In this document: positions 34,580-45,513 of the stretch, piece by piece
Layout: each line of letters begins with the position of its first letter
Numbering within the stretch: position 1 is the stretch's first letter
From: Rhizobium sp. EC-SD404
GTDB taxonomy: Bacteria; Pseudomonadota; Alphaproteobacteria; Rhizobiales; Rhizobiaceae
NCBI RefSeq assembly: GCF_902498825.1
Contig: NZ_LR701459.1
Coordinates: 1-64,000 of the forward strand
Length of the DNA stretch: 64,000 bases
Direction: 5' to 3'
Program-made: the position numbers and the translations under genes
The notes under the pieces: generated by a model
The model's input: only the letters and a program-made list of their open reading frames with translations
Database searches by the model: none
Told to the model about the DNA's origin: nothing

Positions 34580-35067
34580 AGGGTCTGGTTCCTTCAATCA
34601 TATCGTGCGGCTGAATTGGGAGGATGCCGCGTTTGCCAGCCTCACATAGGTCGCGCACGATCGAATGCCAGGATTCACTTTGACCGACGAGCGAACTCTG
34701 TGTTCTTGGAAAGGACACGGGCGGCGGCATCGCGACAAAGAGGTCGGCGGCTTCCGTCACACAAAGAGCGCGAGCCCTTCTATTTTCAAAAAGGGCGCAA
34801 GCCCTTGCATCCCGGCGATACTCCCGGTATATGGCCGCGTCCGAACAGTCCGGCAGGGCATGCCGTGCCTGTTCCGAATGCTTGCGTGAAACCGGGTCGT
34901 CTCCGGTCCGCGCAGATCACCAACCAAGCGTTCCGCATGGGTCTTGGTCAGCCATCTCGCGATGGCGAACCCGGTCCTCGTCTGTTTCGGCAGGTATCCA
35001 GCGGGAGACGCGACATCATGAGGCCCGGGCGGCGATGCTGGTCGGAGGCCTTTCAAAGGAGAGCAAA
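34580..35067. other. Intergenic region upstream of rpmI
   Basis: 488 bases, the divergent control region of the old yellow enzyme gene and rpmI-rplT. No gene is supported. It contains three related segments around 34,772-34,806 (GAGCCCTTC, AAGGGC and AAGCCCTTG) that can form alternative hairpins. Confidence 0.5.
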
Positions 35068-35268
35068 ATGCCCAAGATGAAGACGAAGGCATCCGCCAAA
35101 AAGCGGTTCAAGATCACGGGTTCCGGCAAGGTTCTCGCAGCTGCTGCCGGCAAGCGCCATGGCATGATCAAGCGGTCGAACAAGTTCATTCGCGACGCAC
35201 GCGGCACGATGGTCCTTTCGGACGCCGACGCCAAGATCGTCAAGAAGTTCCTGCCGAACGGTCTCTGA
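35068..35268 (+). CDS. rpmI: 50S ribosomal protein L35
   Basis: A 66-residue basic protein, [20 protein letters not shown], with [19 protein letters not shown], the standard L35 sequence. It follows AAAGGAGAG. It precedes rplT by 37 bases, the normal rpmI-rplT operon. infC, which often lies beside it, is here 2.4 kb upstream with two other genes between. Confidence 0.98.
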   Translation: MPKMKTKASAKKRFKITGSGKVLAAAAGKRHGMIKRSNKFIRDARGTMVLSDADAKIVKKFLPNGL

Positions 35269-35305
35269 GACCTTCGCCCCGACCGAGATTTAAGGAGATC
35301 ACACC

Positions 35306-35707
35306 ATGGCACGCGTGAAAAGAGGCGTCACTTCGCACGCCAAGCACAAGAAAGTCCTGAAGAAGGCAAAAGGCTTTTACGGCCGCCGCAAGAACACGAT
35401 CCGCGCGGCAAAGGCTGCCGTCGATCGCTCGATGCAGTACGCATATCGCGACCGCAAGAACCGGAAGCGCAATTTCCGCGCTCTCTGGGTCCAGCGCATC
35501 AACGCAGCCGTTCGCGAGCACGGCCTGACCTACGGCCGCTTCATCGATGGCCTGACCAAGTCCGGCATCGAAGTCGACCGCAAGGTACTTTCCGATATGG
35601 CAATCCACGAGCCCGAAGCTTTCGGCGCGCTGGTTGCTGCTGCCAAGAAGGCACTCGAGTACCTGAAAGACACGACACCGAACGCATTTGAAAGCGCTGT
35701 CCGCTAA
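35306..35707 (+). CDS. rplT: 50S ribosomal protein L20
   Basis: 133 residues, starting [20 protein letters not shown], with [19 protein letters not shown] and [19 protein letters not shown], full length for L20. It nucleates early 50S assembly and in some bacteria represses its own operon. The Shine-Dalgarno AAGGAG is well placed. A strong terminator follows. Confidence 0.98.
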   Translation: MARVKRGVTSHAKHKKVLKKAKGFYGRRKNTIRAAKAAVDRSMQYAYRDRKNRKRNFRALWVQRINAAVREHGLTYGRFIDGLTKSGIEVDRKVLSDMAIHEPEAFGALVAAAKKALEYLKDTTPNAFESAVR

Positions 35708-35739
35708 GCCAGCGCCTTCACGATATCATTCGCCTGAAG

Positions 35740-35777
35740 GAACCCGCGCTGGCTGACCGGCGCGGGTTCTTTCGTTT
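35740..35777 (+). terminator. Terminator of rpmI-rplT
   Basis: GAACCCGCGC pairs with GCGCGGGTTC around an internal loop and is followed by TTTCGTTTT. Confidence 0.9.
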
Positions 35778-35793
35778 TGGAGCATGCAGAACG

Positions 35794-36711
35794 ATGCGTG
35801 ACGACCGCGCCGAGGATGAAATTTCGCCGGAAGGTCTGCGCGACCTTCTAGCGTTGCTCGCCTCGTCGCGTGGCAGGCGCGTGAGCCATGCCTTGGCCGA
35901 CGACTAGACGGTGTGGATCAAGCGATACGACGCCGAAAGCCGGCCGCTCGGCAAGCGGATGCACAGTTGGACGACACCCTTGATGCCGAAGCCTTTTCTC
36001 CGTTCGTCCAGATTGCTGAACCCGGACGCCCAGGTCGATCGAGAGTTGCGCAAGATGGCGGCGTTTCGGCACGCGGGCTTCATCACAGCTGGCCTCGTCT
36101 ACCGCAATGGGCCGATCCTGGTGCTGCGCAATGGCCCGTCGACACTGCTGTCGCTGGTCGAAAGTGCCGGCTCTGCTGCGGAACGCCGACGGCTGCTCAG
36201 AGGCGGCGGCGAGACGTTGGCGCGGGCGCACCGCGCGGGGCTTTGCCACGGCCGTCCGCATCCGCGCGACATATTTCATGACGGCAAGAACTGGGGCTTC
36301 ATGGATTTCGAGGAAGAGCCGGAAGCGGAGATGCCGCTTGCAGACGCGCAGGCGCGCGATGCCTTTCTCTACCAATTCGGCGTCGTTTCTCTTTCGTGCG
36401 ATGCAGAAACGACGCAGAGCGCGCTTTGCGCCTATCGCGCCGAGGCGCCTGCCGACACACGTGCCGCGCTCGACCGGTTCATAGCGTTCTTCCATCCGCT
36501 GCAACGGGTCGCCAACGCGATGGCGAAGGTTCACCGGGGGCGCGACCTCGATCGGTTTCTCAAGGCCATGGCCGTGTTTTCAGCGTCAGCAGCCGCACCT
36601 GCTTCATCGAAGCCCTTGGAGGCTGGAACGCTTTCTGATTTAAGACCCGCCGACGAGGGACGGCCCGAGCGGCCGCCAACATGCAGGACCCAGGATGAGC
36701 GACATCGTTGA
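35794..36711 (+). pseudogene. Protein-kinase-like (RIO/Kdo-kinase-like) gene with in-frame TAG
   Basis: ATG 35,794 opens MRDDRAEDEISPEGLRDLL and runs to a TAG at 35,905-35,907 (codon 38). The same frame then continues TVWIKRYDAESRPLGKRMHS to 36,711. The join reads ADD-stop-TVWIKRY, where an uninterrupted kinase-like N-lobe is expected. Later motifs are LCHGRPHPRDIFHD and WGFMDFEEEP: the usual catalytic HGD is HGR, while the DFE metal loop is retained. A restart at GTG 35,911 would lack the first strands. The annotated end overlaps pheS by 17 bases. It may be a true pseudogene, a sequencing error or stop readthrough. Confidence 0.7.
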
Positions 36712-37777
36712 ATTGGAAGAGACGATCCTTGCCCGGATCGCCGAAGCGGAGGACGAACAGGCTATCGAAGCCGTGCGCGTCGCGGCGCTCGGCAAGAAGG
36801 GCTCGATCTCCGAAAAACTGAAGACGCTCGGCGCAATGAGCGCGGACGAGCGCCAGACGATGGGCCCGGCGATCAACGGGCTTAAGACGCGCGTGACCGA
36901 TGCCATTGCGGAGCGCAAGCAGCATCTGAAGGCGGCCGCCATCGAGGCGCGGCTTGCGCGCGAAACGCTCGACGTGACGCTGCCGGTCAGGCCTTCGCCG
37001 ACGGAGATCGGCCGCATCCATCCGATCACGCAGGTGATCGACGAGATCACCGCGATCTTCGCCGACATGGGCTTCTCGATCGCCGAAGGCCCGGACATCG
37101 AGATGGACTATTACAACTTCACGGCGCTGAACTTCCCCGAGGGTCATCCGGCCCGCGAGATGCACGACACGTTCTTCCTGAACGCCGCCGACGGCCAGGA
37201 GGCGAAGGTGCTGCGCACGCACACCTCGCCCGTGCAGATCCGCACGATGGAGACGCAAAAGCCGCCGATCCGCATCGTCATCCCGGGCAAGACCTATCGC
37301 CAGGACAGCGACGCGACCCATTCGCCGATGTTCCACCAGGTGGAAGGGCTCGTCATCGACAAGACGGCCAACATCGCCAACATGAAGTGGGTGCTGGAGG
37401 AATTCTGCAAGGCGTTCTTCGAAGTGCCGCAGGTGAAGATGCGCTTCCGGCCGTCCTTCTTCCCCTTCACCGAGCCATCCATGGAAGTCGATATCCAGTG
37501 CGACCGTTCCGGCACCGAAGTGAAGTTCGGCGAAGGTACCGACTGGATGGAAATCCTCGGCTGCGGGATGGTGCACCCGAATGTGCTGAAGGCCGGCGGC
37601 CTGGATCCCGACGAGTATCAGGGCTTTGCCTGGGGCATGGGCATCGACCGCATCGCGATGCTCAAATACGGCATGCCGGATCTGCGCGCCTTCTTCGACG
37701 CGGATGTGCGCTGGCTCAACCATTACGGCTTCCGCCCGCTGGACATGCCGACGCTGTTCGGCGGTTTGAGTGGATGA
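36695..37777 (+). CDS. pheS: Phenylalanine-tRNA ligase alpha subunit
   Basis: 360 residues. It has an N-terminal coiled coil ([20 protein letters not shown]), then the class II catalytic core: [20 protein letters not shown] (motif 1), [12 protein letters not shown] and [19 protein letters not shown] (motif 2), and [18 protein letters not shown] (motif 3). It charges tRNA-Phe as an alpha2beta2 tetramer with PheT. It is unusual only in that pheT is not adjacent: three small genes occupy 926 bases between them. Confidence 0.98.
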   Translation: MSDIVELEETILARIAEAEDEQAIEAVRVAALGKKGSISEKLKTLGAMSADERQTMGPAINGLKTRVTDAIAERKQHLKAAAIEARLARETLDVTLPVRPSPTEIGRIHPITQVIDEITAIFADMGFSIAEGPDIEMDYYNFTALNFPEGHPAREMHDTFFLNAADGQEAKVLRTHTSPVQIRTMETQKPPIRIVIPGKTYRQDSDATHSPMFHQVEGLVIDKTANIANMKWVLEEFCKAFFEVPQVKMRFRPSFFPFTEPSMEVDIQCDRSGTEVKFGEGTDWMEILGCGMVHPNVLKAGGLDPDEYQGFAWGMGIDRIAMLKYGMPDLRAFFDADVRWLNHYGFRPLDMPTLFGGLSG

Positions 37778-37783
37778 TTGCGG

Positions 37784-38017
37784 ATGCCGACCGTTCTGAT
37801 CGAGTCGGGATTTCGTTTCCACTTCTTTTCAGGCGACTGGAACGAGCCGCCTCATATTCACGTCGATGCCAAGGGCTTGCGCGCAAAGATATGGCTGCGA
37901 GACCTCGAAATATCGAAACGCGGCGGGTTCAGCGACCCTGACATGCGGCGTATCATGCAGATTGTCGCCGAGCACCAAGACCAGTTTCTGGAGGCCTGGA
38001 ATGAGTTCTTCGCCTGA
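37784..38017 (+). CDS. DUF4160 family protein
   Basis: 77 residues: MPTVLIESGFRFHFFSGDWN followed by EPPHIHVDAKGLRAKIWLRD, the DUF4160 core with its PHIHV motif. It starts seven bases after pheS and overlaps the next gene by 17 bases. DUF4160 with DUF2442 is a common two-gene pair suspected to be toxin-antitoxin-like; activity is not established to my knowledge. Confidence 0.85.
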   Translation: MPTVLIESGFRFHFFSGDWNEPPHIHVDAKGLRAKIWLRDLEISKRGGFSDPDMRRIMQIVAEHQDQFLEAWNEFFA

Positions 38018-38279
38018 TTATCCCGAAAAGGATCGCCCGATCGAAGCTTGGTGCGATCTTCACGACCTTCACGTCAAGCTGAAGGACGGTCGTCATGTGG
38101 CGACACCTCTCTGGTGGTATCCGCGCCTGCTCAACGCAACACCTGCGCAGCGGAACAATGTCGAACTCATGCTTGATGGTATTCATTGGCCGGATGTCGA
38201 CGAGGACCTTTCGGTTGACGGCATGCTGCAGGGGCGCAGGGCACCCGGTGCCGTTCCGCCTTCGGTGGCGGCGGAATAG
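38001..38279 (+). CDS. DUF2442 family protein
   Basis: 92 residues with DLHVKLKDGRHVATPLWWYP, then QRNNVELMLDGIHWPDVDED and LSVDGMLQGR, the DUF2442 pattern. ATG 38,001 overlaps the DUF4160 gene, indicating coupled expression. It is the likely partner (possibly antitoxin or binding partner) of the DUF4160 protein (inference). Confidence 0.85.
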   Translation: MSSSPDYPEKDRPIEAWCDLHDLHVKLKDGRHVATPLWWYPRLLNATPAQRNNVELMLDGIHWPDVDEDLSVDGMLQGRRAPGAVPPSVAAE

Positions 38280-38282
38280 ATC

Positions 38283-38678
38283 ATGGCTCACGCAGGATCA
38301 TGCCGGTGCGCGCGCGTCGCGGTGGAGACGAATGCGGAGCCGTTTCGGCGCGCCTATTGTCATTGCCGCGACTGTCGCAAGCAGACGGGGGCGCCCGTCA
38401 TGGCGTTCGTCGGCTTCATGGATGACGAATTGACCTGGTTCGGCACGCCGAAATCCTACCGCTTCGGCGGCGTAGAGCGGCTGTTCTGCGGCGATTGCGG
38501 CAGCCAGATCGGCTATCGCGACGAGCGGCTTGGCGGCCGCATCTATTTGGCGCTGGGCTTCATGGACCATCCAGAAGCGCATCCGCCGACATTCCACGCC
38601 TTTAGCAAGCGGCAGATGCCCTTCGTCGTGATGGACGATCATCTGCCGCGCTTCGACGACTTTCCGCCCGAACGCTGA
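38283..38678 (+). CDS. GFA family (glutathione-dependent formaldehyde-activating-like) protein
   Basis: A 131-residue zinc-binding protein with the GFA cysteines: [20 protein letters not shown] and [16 protein letters not shown]-like proteins have the Gfa/CENP-V fold; few have a proven substrate, and the formaldehyde name should not be taken literally. It starts three bases after DUF2442 and ends 25 bases before pheT, so it is probably co-transcribed with pheS and pheT. Confidence 0.9.
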   Translation: MAHAGSCRCARVAVETNAEPFRRAYCHCRDCRKQTGAPVMAFVGFMDDELTWFGTPKSYRFGGVERLFCGDCGSQIGYRDERLGGRIYLALGFMDHPEAHPPTFHAFSKRQMPFVVMDDHLPRFDDFPPER

Positions 38679-38703
38679 TTTCTCCTTTGATGGACCCCGA
38701 ACG

Positions 38704-41109
38704 ATGAAATTCACTCTCTCCTGGTTGAAGGACCACCTCGACACGGATGCGACTCTGGAGCGCATCGTCGAGACGCTGACGGCTATCGGCCTTGAGGTCG
38801 AAAGCGTCGACGACAAGGCGGCCCTGAAGCCCTTCGTGATCGCCAAGGTACTGTCTGCGGAAAAGCACCCCGACGCCGACAAGCTGCGCGTGCTGATGGT
38901 CGATATCGGTGCCGGCGATCCGGTGCAGGTCGTGTGCGGCGCACCGAATGCGCGGGCGGGCCTGGTCGGCGCCTTCGCGGCGCCCGGCACCTATGTTCCC
39001 GGCATCGACACGACGCTTGCAGTGGGCACGATCCGCGGCGTGGAAAGCCGCGGCATGATGTGCTCCGAGCGCGAGCTCGAAATGTCGGATGCCCATGACG
39101 GCATCATCGACCTGCCGCTCGATGCGCCTGTCGGAACGACCTTCGCCAGCTATGCGGGGCTAGACGATCCGGTCATCGAGATCGGCCTGACGCCGAACCA
39201 CCCGGAAGCGACCGGCGTAGCCGGCATCGCGCGCGATCTCGCCGCTGCCGGTCTCGGGACGCTGAAGACGCCAGCGATCGCAACGGTAAAGGGCGACGGT
39301 GCATGTCCGATGAAGGTACGCATCGATGCGCCCGACCTTTGTCCCGGTTTCGCACTCAGGCTGGTGCGCGGCGTGAAGAACGGACCGAGCCCCACCTGGA
39401 TGCAGAAACGCCTGCTTGCCATCGGGCTTCGGCCGATCAATGCGCTGGTCGACATCACCAACTACATCACCTTCGACCGGGGCCGGCCGCTGCACGTCTT
39501 CGATGCGGCGAAGGTTGCAGGCGACCTCGTGGTGCGGCGCGCGGCGGATGGCGAGCAGATGCTGGCGCTCGATGAGCGCACCTACACATTGAACAGCTCC
39601 ATGTGCGTGATCGCCGACGACAATGGCGTTGAATCCCTCGCCGGCATCATGGGCGGCGAGCATTCCGGCTGCGACGAGACGACGACCGACGTGCTGATCG
39701 AATCGGCGCTGTGGGACCCGATCACCATCGCCAAGACCGGCCGTGCGCTCGGCATCATCACGGATGCGCGCTACCGCTTCGAGCGTGGCGTCGACCCCGA
39801 ATTCATGGTCCCTGGCCTCGAGCTGGCCACCCAGCTCGTCACCGAGATCTGCGGCGGCACTCCGAGCGAAGCCGAAATCGTCGGATACCGGACGCCGAGC
39901 CGCAAAACCATCAGCTTCCCTTTCTCCGAGGTGAAGCGGCTGACAGGAATCGACGTCGGCACGGACGATGCCGCCGGCATCCTGACGCGTCTCGGCTTTG
40001 AGGTTCAGGGCTCGGGCGACACGGTGGACGTCCTGGTGCCCACCTGGCGGCCGGACGTCGATGGGAAGGCTGATCTCGTCGAAGAAGTGATGCGCATCAC
40101 GGGCGTCGACCAGATCGCCCCGCAGCCGCTTCAAAGCCACGGCGCCGTCAATGGCCGCATTCTGACGACGCTGCAAATCCGCACGCGTCTTGCGCGCCGG
40201 ACGCTGGCAGCACGCGGCATGCTGGAAGCCGTCACCTGGTCGTTCATTCCCGAAGCCCATGCAAAGGCCTTCGGCGGTGGACAACCTTCCCTGAAGCTTT
40301 CCAATCCGATCGCAGCCGACATGTCTGACATGCGTCCCTCGCTGCTGCCAGGCCTCATCGCTGCAGCCCAGCGCAATGCGGACCGAGGTATTGGCGACGT
40401 GGCGCTTTTCGAAGTGTCCGGCACCTATGAAGGCGATGGGCCGAACGATCAGCGCCGCGTCGCAGGCGGCGTTCGTCGCGGCACGGCACGCTTCACCGGC
40501 ACCGGGCGCCACTGGGACGGTGCGGCCAAGCCCGTCGGCGTGTTCGATGCGAAAGCCGACGCGATCGCGGTGCTGGAAGCGGCCGGTGCGCCGGTGGACA
40601 AGCTGCAGATCGAGCCCGGCGGTCCGTCATGGTACCACCCGGGACGCTCAGGCACGATCAAGCTCGGTCCGAAGATGGTGCTCGGCACGTTCGGGGAATT
40701 CCACCCGCTGGTCCTCGAAACGCTCGACGTTTCCGGCGCGCTCGCCGGCTTCGAGGTGTTCGTCGACGCCATCCCCGAGCCCAAGCGCAAACCGACGCGC
40801 ACCAAGCCCGCATTGACGCTCTCGCCGCTGCAGGCGGTCAAGCGCGACTTCGCCTTCGTCGTCGACAAGGCCGTGCGCAGCGCCGACATCCTGAAGGCGG
40901 CCTCGGCGGCGGACAAGAAGCTGATCGCGGGCGTGACGGTGTTCGACCTGTTCGAAGGACCATCGCTCGGCGATGACAGGAAATCGGTCGCGATCGAAGT
41001 CGCCATCCAGCCGATCGACCGGACGCTGACGGACGAAGACCTCGAGGCCCTGACCGGCCGGGTGATCGAGAACGTCACCAAGGCAACCGGCGGCACGCTG
41101 CGCGGATAG
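38704..41109 (+). CDS. pheT: Phenylalanine-tRNA ligase beta subunit
   Basis: 801 residues, the usual full length. The domains in order are [19 protein letters not shown], an EMAP-type tRNA-binding domain ([20 protein letters not shown]), B3/B4 editing ([20 protein letters not shown]), B5, a pseudo-catalytic core, and a C-terminal FDX-ACB anticodon domain ([16 protein letters not shown]). It partners PheS encoded 926 bases upstream. A hairpin with a weak T-run follows. Confidence 0.98.
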   Translation: MKFTLSWLKDHLDTDATLERIVETLTAIGLEVESVDDKAALKPFVIAKVLSAEKHPDADKLRVLMVDIGAGDPVQVVCGAPNARAGLVGAFAAPGTYVPGIDTTLAVGTIRGVESRGMMCSERELEMSDAHDGIIDLPLDAPVGTTFASYAGLDDPVIEIGLTPNHPEATGVAGIARDLAAAGLGTLKTPAIATVKGDGACPMKVRIDAPDLCPGFALRLVRGVKNGPSPTWMQKRLLAIGLRPINALVDITNYITFDRGRPLHVFDAAKVAGDLVVRRAADGEQMLALDERTYTLNSSMCVIADDNGVESLAGIMGGEHSGCDETTTDVLIESALWDPITIAKTGRALGIITDARYRFERGVDPEFMVPGLELATQLVTEICGGTPSEAEIVGYRTPSRKTISFPFSEVKRLTGIDVGTDDAAGILTRLGFEVQGSGDTVDVLVPTWRPDVDGKADLVEEVMRITGVDQIAPQPLQSHGAVNGRILTTLQIRTRLARRTLAARGMLEAVTWSFIPEAHAKAFGGGQPSLKLSNPIAADMSDMRPSLLPGLIAAAQRNADRGIGDVALFEVSGTYEGDGPNDQRRVAGGVRRGTARFTGTGRHWDGAAKPVGVFDAKADAIAVLEAAGAPVDKLQIEPGGPSWYHPGRSGTIKLGPKMVLGTFGEFHPLVLETLDVSGALAGFEVFVDAIPEPKRKPTRTKPALTLSPLQAVKRDFAFVVDKAVRSADILKAASAADKKLIAGVTVFDLFEGPSLGDDRKSVAIEVAIQPIDRTLTDEDLEALTGRVIENVTKATGGTLRG

Positions 41110-41120
41110 AGAAGACCACG

Positions 41121-41153
41121 AGGGGCATCCATCCTGGGTGCCCTTCGGTTTAA
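41121..41153 (+). terminator. Probable terminator of pheT
   Basis: AGGGGCA and TGCCCTT form the stem with extra partial pairing inside, followed by a T-rich CGGTTTAAT stretch. It lies 11 bases past the pheT stop. Confidence 0.6.
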
Positions 41154-41318
41154 TCTGTTGAAGATTCGGTTTGTTTCTTTCTGATTTCTTCCGGATTTCC
41201 GGATTTCTTACAATGAAGCGTAGCCATTGGCGCATGGCGAAGTTCTGCCCTCTCCAAGTATGGGATTATTAAGACTGCAAGCAGCATTCTTCGGGCGTGT
41301 TATCTGCCGGGGTTATCG

Positions 41319-43088
41319 ATGCTTCGTCTTCCTTTTGCGAATTCAGGCGCAATACAACAATACGCCGCCATATCCGCCTCGCATGCGATCATCTGGTTCC
41401 GGCCGGATGGCTCGATCCAGGGCGCGAACGACAATTTTCTTACCGCCCTCGGTTACCGGTCGGATGAAATCGTCGGCAACCACCACCGGATGTTCGTCGA
41501 ACGCTCGATCACCGAAAGCTCAGAGTACATCCAGTTCTGGCGCGACCTTGCCGCAGGCAAGGCGCAGCGCGGGCAGTTCCGTCGCATCTCGAAATCCGGC
41601 AAGGATGTCTGGATCGAAGCCTCCTACGATCCGGTCTTCGCGAACGGCAAGGTCGTGGGCATCGTGAAAATCGCTGCCGACATCACCGGCACCAAGGTCG
41701 CTTCGCTGCACAACGAAAACCTCTTGCGAGCGCTGGAGCGTTCGGTCGCGGTGATCGAGTTCGAGCCGGACGGCACGGTCGTCGATGCCAATGAAAGCTT
41801 CTGCAAGACGCTCGGCTATGGGCATGACGAGATCATCGGCAAGAAGCACAGCATCTTCTGCGATCCGGATTTCGTCACGAGCGGTGCCTATGACAATTTC
41901 TGGACCCGGCTCCGCGCCGGCGAGTTCTTTTCGGACACGTTCAAGCGGATCGGCAAGAACGGCACCGAGGTCTGGATCCAAGCAACATACAATCCGGTTC
42001 ACAATTCGCGCGGCGCGATTTACCGGGTGGTGAAGTTTGCCACCGATGTGACCGAGCGGATGAGATCCGTCAGCACGCTGAGCGTCGCGATCGGCGACCT
42101 CGCCCAGGGCGATCTGACCTCGCAGGTGACAAGCGCGCTCGACCGTTCGATGGAAACCACGCGCACCGATTTCAACACGGCGGTCGGCCGCCTTGCGGCG
42201 GTGATCGGCGAGATCGCCGAGAATGCGCAGGACATCGCCCAGACGGCGAATGAAATGATGGACAATTCCGGCTCCATCGCCAAGCGCACGGAACAGCAGG
42301 CTGCAGCGCTGGAAGAGACATCCGCAGCGCTGGAGGAAATCACACAGACGGTGAGCGATGCCAGTCGCCGCGCCTCGGAAGCCGGCGAAATCGTGCGCGA
42401 GACGCGCGTGTCGGCGGAAGAATCTGGGCTTATCGTGCGGGATGCCGTCGCAGCGATGGACCAGATCGAGCAGTCGTCGCGCGAGATCTCCAACATCATC
42501 AGCGTCATCGACGAAATCGCTTTCCAAACCAACTTGCTGGCGCTGAATGCCGGCGTCGAGGCCGCACGTGCCGGCGAGGCCGGCCGCGGTTTTGCGGTCG
42601 TGGCGCAGGAGGTGCGTGAACTCGCGCAGCGCTCGGCAAAGGCCGCGAAAGAAATCAAGGCACTGATCGGCACGTCGTCGATGCAGGTAAAATCAGGCGT
42701 CGAACTCGTCGATCGGACCGGCAAGGCGCTGGAGCGGATCGTCGAGCGGGTGCGCGATGTCGATCAGAACGTGTCGGCCATCGTCGAGGCAAGCCGTGAA
42801 CAGGCGATCGGCATCCGTGAAATCGGCCAGGCCGTGCACCAACTGGACCAGAGCACCCAACAGAACGCCGCAAGCGTGGAAGAGCAGAGTGCGGTGAGCA
42901 ACCAGCTTGCCGAGCGCGCCGTGACGCTTGCCGGATTGCTCGGTCAGTTCAAGACCGAACAGACGGCCACGACCGTTTCAAGGGCCCCACAGCCGCGCGG
43001 TGCGGCGGCATCGTACGCCGCCCCGGTCGCGCCCATGCGAAAGCGCGCAGCGAATGCCGGCCAATGGGAAGAGTTCCGAGAAGCATAG
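41319..43088 (+). CDS. Soluble methyl-accepting chemotaxis protein with two PAS domains
   Basis: 589 residues without an obvious membrane segment, hence probably cytoplasmic. There are two PAS/PAC repeats ([19 protein letters not shown] and [19 protein letters not shown], each followed by a GY...EI(V/I)G block and a W(I)xAxYxPV PAC strand). A HAMP-like segment ([18 protein letters not shown]) precedes the receptor signalling domain with the hairpin tip [20 protein letters not shown]. The C-terminus has WEEF, a CheR/CheB-docking type pentapeptide. It probably senses redox, oxygen or energy state through the PAS domains; the cofactor is not determinable. Confidence 0.95.
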   Translation: MLRLPFANSGAIQQYAAISASHAIIWFRPDGSIQGANDNFLTALGYRSDEIVGNHHRMFVERSITESSEYIQFWRDLAAGKAQRGQFRRISKSGKDVWIEASYDPVFANGKVVGIVKIAADITGTKVASLHNENLLRALERSVAVIEFEPDGTVVDANESFCKTLGYGHDEIIGKKHSIFCDPDFVTSGAYDNFWTRLRAGEFFSDTFKRIGKNGTEVWIQATYNPVHNSRGAIYRVVKFATDVTERMRSVSTLSVAIGDLAQGDLTSQVTSALDRSMETTRTDFNTAVGRLAAVIGEIAENAQDIAQTANEMMDNSGSIAKRTEQQAAALEETSAALEEITQTVSDASRRASEAGEIVRETRVSAEESGLIVRDAVAAMDQIEQSSREISNIISVIDEIAFQTNLLALNAGVEAARAGEAGRGFAVVAQEVRELAQRSAKAAKEIKALIGTSSMQVKSGVELVDRTGKALERIVERVRDVDQNVSAIVEASREQAIGIREIGQAVHQLDQSTQQNAASVEEQSAVSNQLAERAVTLAGLLGQFKTEQTATTVSRAPQPRGAAASYAAPVAPMRKRAANAGQWEEFREA

Positions 43089-43125
43089 AAGCCAACGCCC
43101 GAACATTCGTCAGCCACCTACAAAA

Positions 43126-43154
43126 AAGGCCCCGTATTCCGGGGCCTTTTCGTT
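43126..43154 (+). terminator. Terminator of the chemoreceptor gene
   Basis: AAGGCCCCG and CGGGGCCTT form a nine-base stem with a five-base loop, followed by TTCGTTT. It may also serve the convergent BMP gene on the other strand, which has an A-rich start there. Confidence 0.88.
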
Positions 43155-43199
43155 TCTCGGCGAAGGGAAAAGCAAGAGCCCTTTCCCATTCATCGATGA

Positions 43200-44198
43200 T
43201 CAGTAAGGACAGCTGTCATCCGACATGTAGTCGTGGACTTCGATGTCGCCGGCGATGATCCCAGCCTTGGCTTCTTCCACGGCTGCTTCCATATCGTCGG
43301 TGACGAGGTCGGCGTTGTTCTCGTCCAGCGCGTAGGCGACGCCGTCTTCGGCAAGGCCGAGCGAGGTGACGCCGTAGTCGAACGAGCCGTTCATCGCATC
43401 GGTGAAGGCCTCGTAGACGGCAACGTCGACGCGCTTCACCATCGAAGTGAGCATGTTGCCCGGATGCAGCGCGTTCTGGTTGGAATCGACGCCGATGCCG
43501 AGAGCGCCTTCATCTGCCGCAGCCTGCAGCACGCCAACGCCGGTGCCGCCGGCGGCGTGATAGACCACATCCGCGCCCTGGCTGATCTGCGAACGGGTGA
43601 TTTCCGCGCCGCGCACAGGATCGTTCCATGCTTCAGGCGTCGTACCGGTCATTGCTTCGATGACGGTCGCGCCTTCGGCCGTCGCCTTCACGCCGCCGAC
43701 ATAGCCGCAAGCGAAGCGGCGGATGAGCGGCACGTCCATGCCACCGACGAAGCCCACCGTGCCGGATTCGGACGCGAGCGCCGCGAGCACGCCGACCAGA
43801 TAGGAGCCTTCCTGTTCCTTGAAGACCACGGAGCGCACGTTCGGCAGATCGACGACGGCGTCGATGATGGCGAAATCGGTTTCGGGGTTTTCAGCGGCGA
43901 TGGTCTCGAGCACGGCTGCCCAGTTGAAGCCAGCCATGACGATCGGGTTGTTGCCGTCGCGGATGAAGCGGCGAAGCGCCTGCTCACGTTGCGCGTCGTT
44001 CTGAATCTCGAATTCGCGGTATTCGACGCCGGTCTCGGTCTTGAACTGCTCGGCCCCGGTGTAGGCGGCTTCATTGAAGGATTTGTCGAACTTGCCGCCG
44101 AGATCGTAGATGATGGCCGGCGTAAAGTCTGCGTCCTGCGCCATCGCGGTCGAGGCCATGGCCGCGAGCGCAAAGAGGCTGATGAGCGTGCGCTTCAT
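43200..44198 (-). CDS. BMP-family ABC transporter substrate-binding protein
   Basis: A 332-residue periplasmic protein with signal peptide MKRTLISLFALAAMASTAMA. BMP/PnrA motifs: PAIIYDLGGKFDKSFNEAAY, EGSYLVGVLAAL, GFVGGMDVPLIRRFACGYVG and GIGVDSNQNALHPG. The family binds nucleosides or related ligands for ABC import. No permease or ATPase gene is next to it, so it either serves a distant transporter or acts alone. It is convergent with the chemoreceptor gene. Confidence 0.93.
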   Translation of the reverse strand: MKRTLISLFALAAMASTAMAQDADFTPAIIYDLGGKFDKSFNEAAYTGAEQFKTETGVEYREFEIQNDAQREQALRRFIRDGNNPIVMAGFNWAAVLETIAAENPETDFAIIDAVVDLPNVRSVVFKEQEGSYLVGVLAALASESGTVGFVGGMDVPLIRRFACGYVGGVKATAEGATVIEAMTGTTPEAWNDPVRGAEITRSQISQGADVVYHAAGGTGVGVLQAAADEGALGIGVDSNQNALHPGNMLTSMVKRVDVAVYEAFTDAMNGSFDYGVTSLGLAEDGVAYALDENNADLVTDDMEAAVEEAKAGIIAGDIEVHDYMSDDSCPY

Positions 44199-44486
44199 TA
44201 TCGTTCACCCTGTGCTTGTCTTTTCGGTTGTCGCTTCAAGCCCCGGTCCTTGGCGGACAGGGCGCCCCGACGGGCCGGCCTTCGTGCCGGGTTCCCGTTC
44301 TGCGGCGATCCTTGCATGCTGGCCACGAAGAATCACGCAGAATTTGACCAGTCGGATAATTTTTGCGGCAACGGTTTCGCGGCGCCCAGGAGAGGCGCCG
44401 CTGACAGACATCGGGACCGCGCTTCTCCTTCGACGGGCTCAGGACGAGGGCGGCTTGGTGCGGATGACGATGGCGGACCGAGACGG

Positions 44487-45137
44487 TCAGCCGCCGACGC
44501 AGTCGACGCCGGTGCCGCGCAGGTTGCAATATCCACCGGGGTTCTTGGCGAGATATTGCTGATGGTAGTCCTCGGCGAAATAGAATGTGCCCGCCGGAGC
44601 GATCTCGGTGGTGATCTTCGCCGTCAAGCCGGAATTGGCGAGAGCCTGCTGATAGGCGTCACGCGAAGCTTTGGCGGCCTCGTTTTGGGCGTCCCCGACC
44701 GTGTAGATCGCGGAACGGTAGGTCGTGCCGATATCGTTGCCCTGACGCATGCCCTGGGTCGGATCGTGCTCCTCCCAAAAAGCGCGCAGCAAATCATCAT
44801 AACCGATGATTTTGGGATCGAAAACGACGAGCACGACCTCGGTATGGCCTGTCTGGCCCGTCACCGTCTCATGATAGGTGGGGTTAGGCGTGAAGCCGCC
44901 AGCATAGCCGGACGCCGTCACGTAAACGCCGGGCATCTTCCAGAAAAGCCGTTCCACGCCCCAGAAGCAGCCCATGCCGAAATAGGCCTGCTCAAGGCCT
45001 TCCGGATAGGGACCCTTCAGCGGCTTGCCGTTGACGAAGTGCGTCTCGGCGGTCGGGATGGGTTCGGAACGGCCTGGCAGCGCGCGCTCGGCCTCGGGCA
45101 TCGCGGTCTTCTTGTTGAACATGTCGATAAGAAACAT
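44487..45137 (-). CDS. msrA: Peptide methionine sulfoxide reductase MsrA
   Basis: 216 residues with the catalytic box [18 protein letters not shown], the fold motif [20 protein letters not shown] and the C-terminal [19 protein letters not shown] with resolving cysteines. It repairs methionine-S-sulfoxide using thioredoxin. The ATG at 45,135-45,137 gives the usual MsrA N-terminal extension ([14 protein letters not shown]); the longer open frame to 45,311 overlaps another gene's 3' region. Confidence 0.95.
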   Translation of the reverse strand: MFLIDMFNKKTAMPEAERALPGRSEPIPTAETHFVNGKPLKGPYPEGLEQAYFGMGCFWGVERLFWKMPGVYVTASGYAGGFTPNPTYHETVTGQTGHTEVVLVVFDPKIIGYDDLLRAFWEEHDPTQGMRQGNDIGTTYRSAIYTVGDAQNEAAKASRDAYQQALANSGLTAKITTEIAPAGTFYFAEDYHQQYLAKNPGGYCNLRGTGVDCVGG

Positions 45138-45198
45138 CGCCTCATTCTCCGCGTCACTGGCGCGCAACGGCGCCCTCTGCACCAAGATATAGGAGGTT

Positions 45199-45513
45199 TC
45201 AGCGCGGATTGAAGCGGCGCTTGGCCGGGCGATAGGCCAAAAGATGCATAAGGAACGCGAAGACCAGAAGCACCACGGACGCCGGCTGACCGAGGAAGAG
45301 CGGCAGGGCAACCGATGCCGCGCCTTGCGGGAGATAGGTGACGAAGGCGCCTTCCAGCGCCGCGAGCGTCGACGGGCTCACATCTTCCCACGCGGCGCTC
45401 AATGGCGTGAGCACGACCGCATCGGCCGCAACCGACTGGATCGCATCGATCGCGCCGGCCATCACGCCGAGCACCAAGGCGATCAATGCCAATATCCTGA
45501 GCAAGATGCGCAT
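45199..45513 (-). CDS. Hypothetical two-span membrane protein, 104 aa
   Basis: N-terminal membrane segment [20 protein letters not shown], a polar middle ([16 protein letters not shown]), and a second membrane segment ([20 protein letters not shown]) ending in a basic tail. It is a recurrent small rhizobial membrane protein by appearance, function unknown. It lies 61 bases upstream of msrA on the same strand and may share its transcript. Confidence 0.8.
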   Translation of the reverse strand: MRILLRILALIALVLGVMAGAIDAIQSVAADAVVLTPLSAAWEDVSPSTLAALEGAFVTYLPQGAASVALPLFLGQPASVVLLVFAFLMHLLAYRPAKRRFNPR

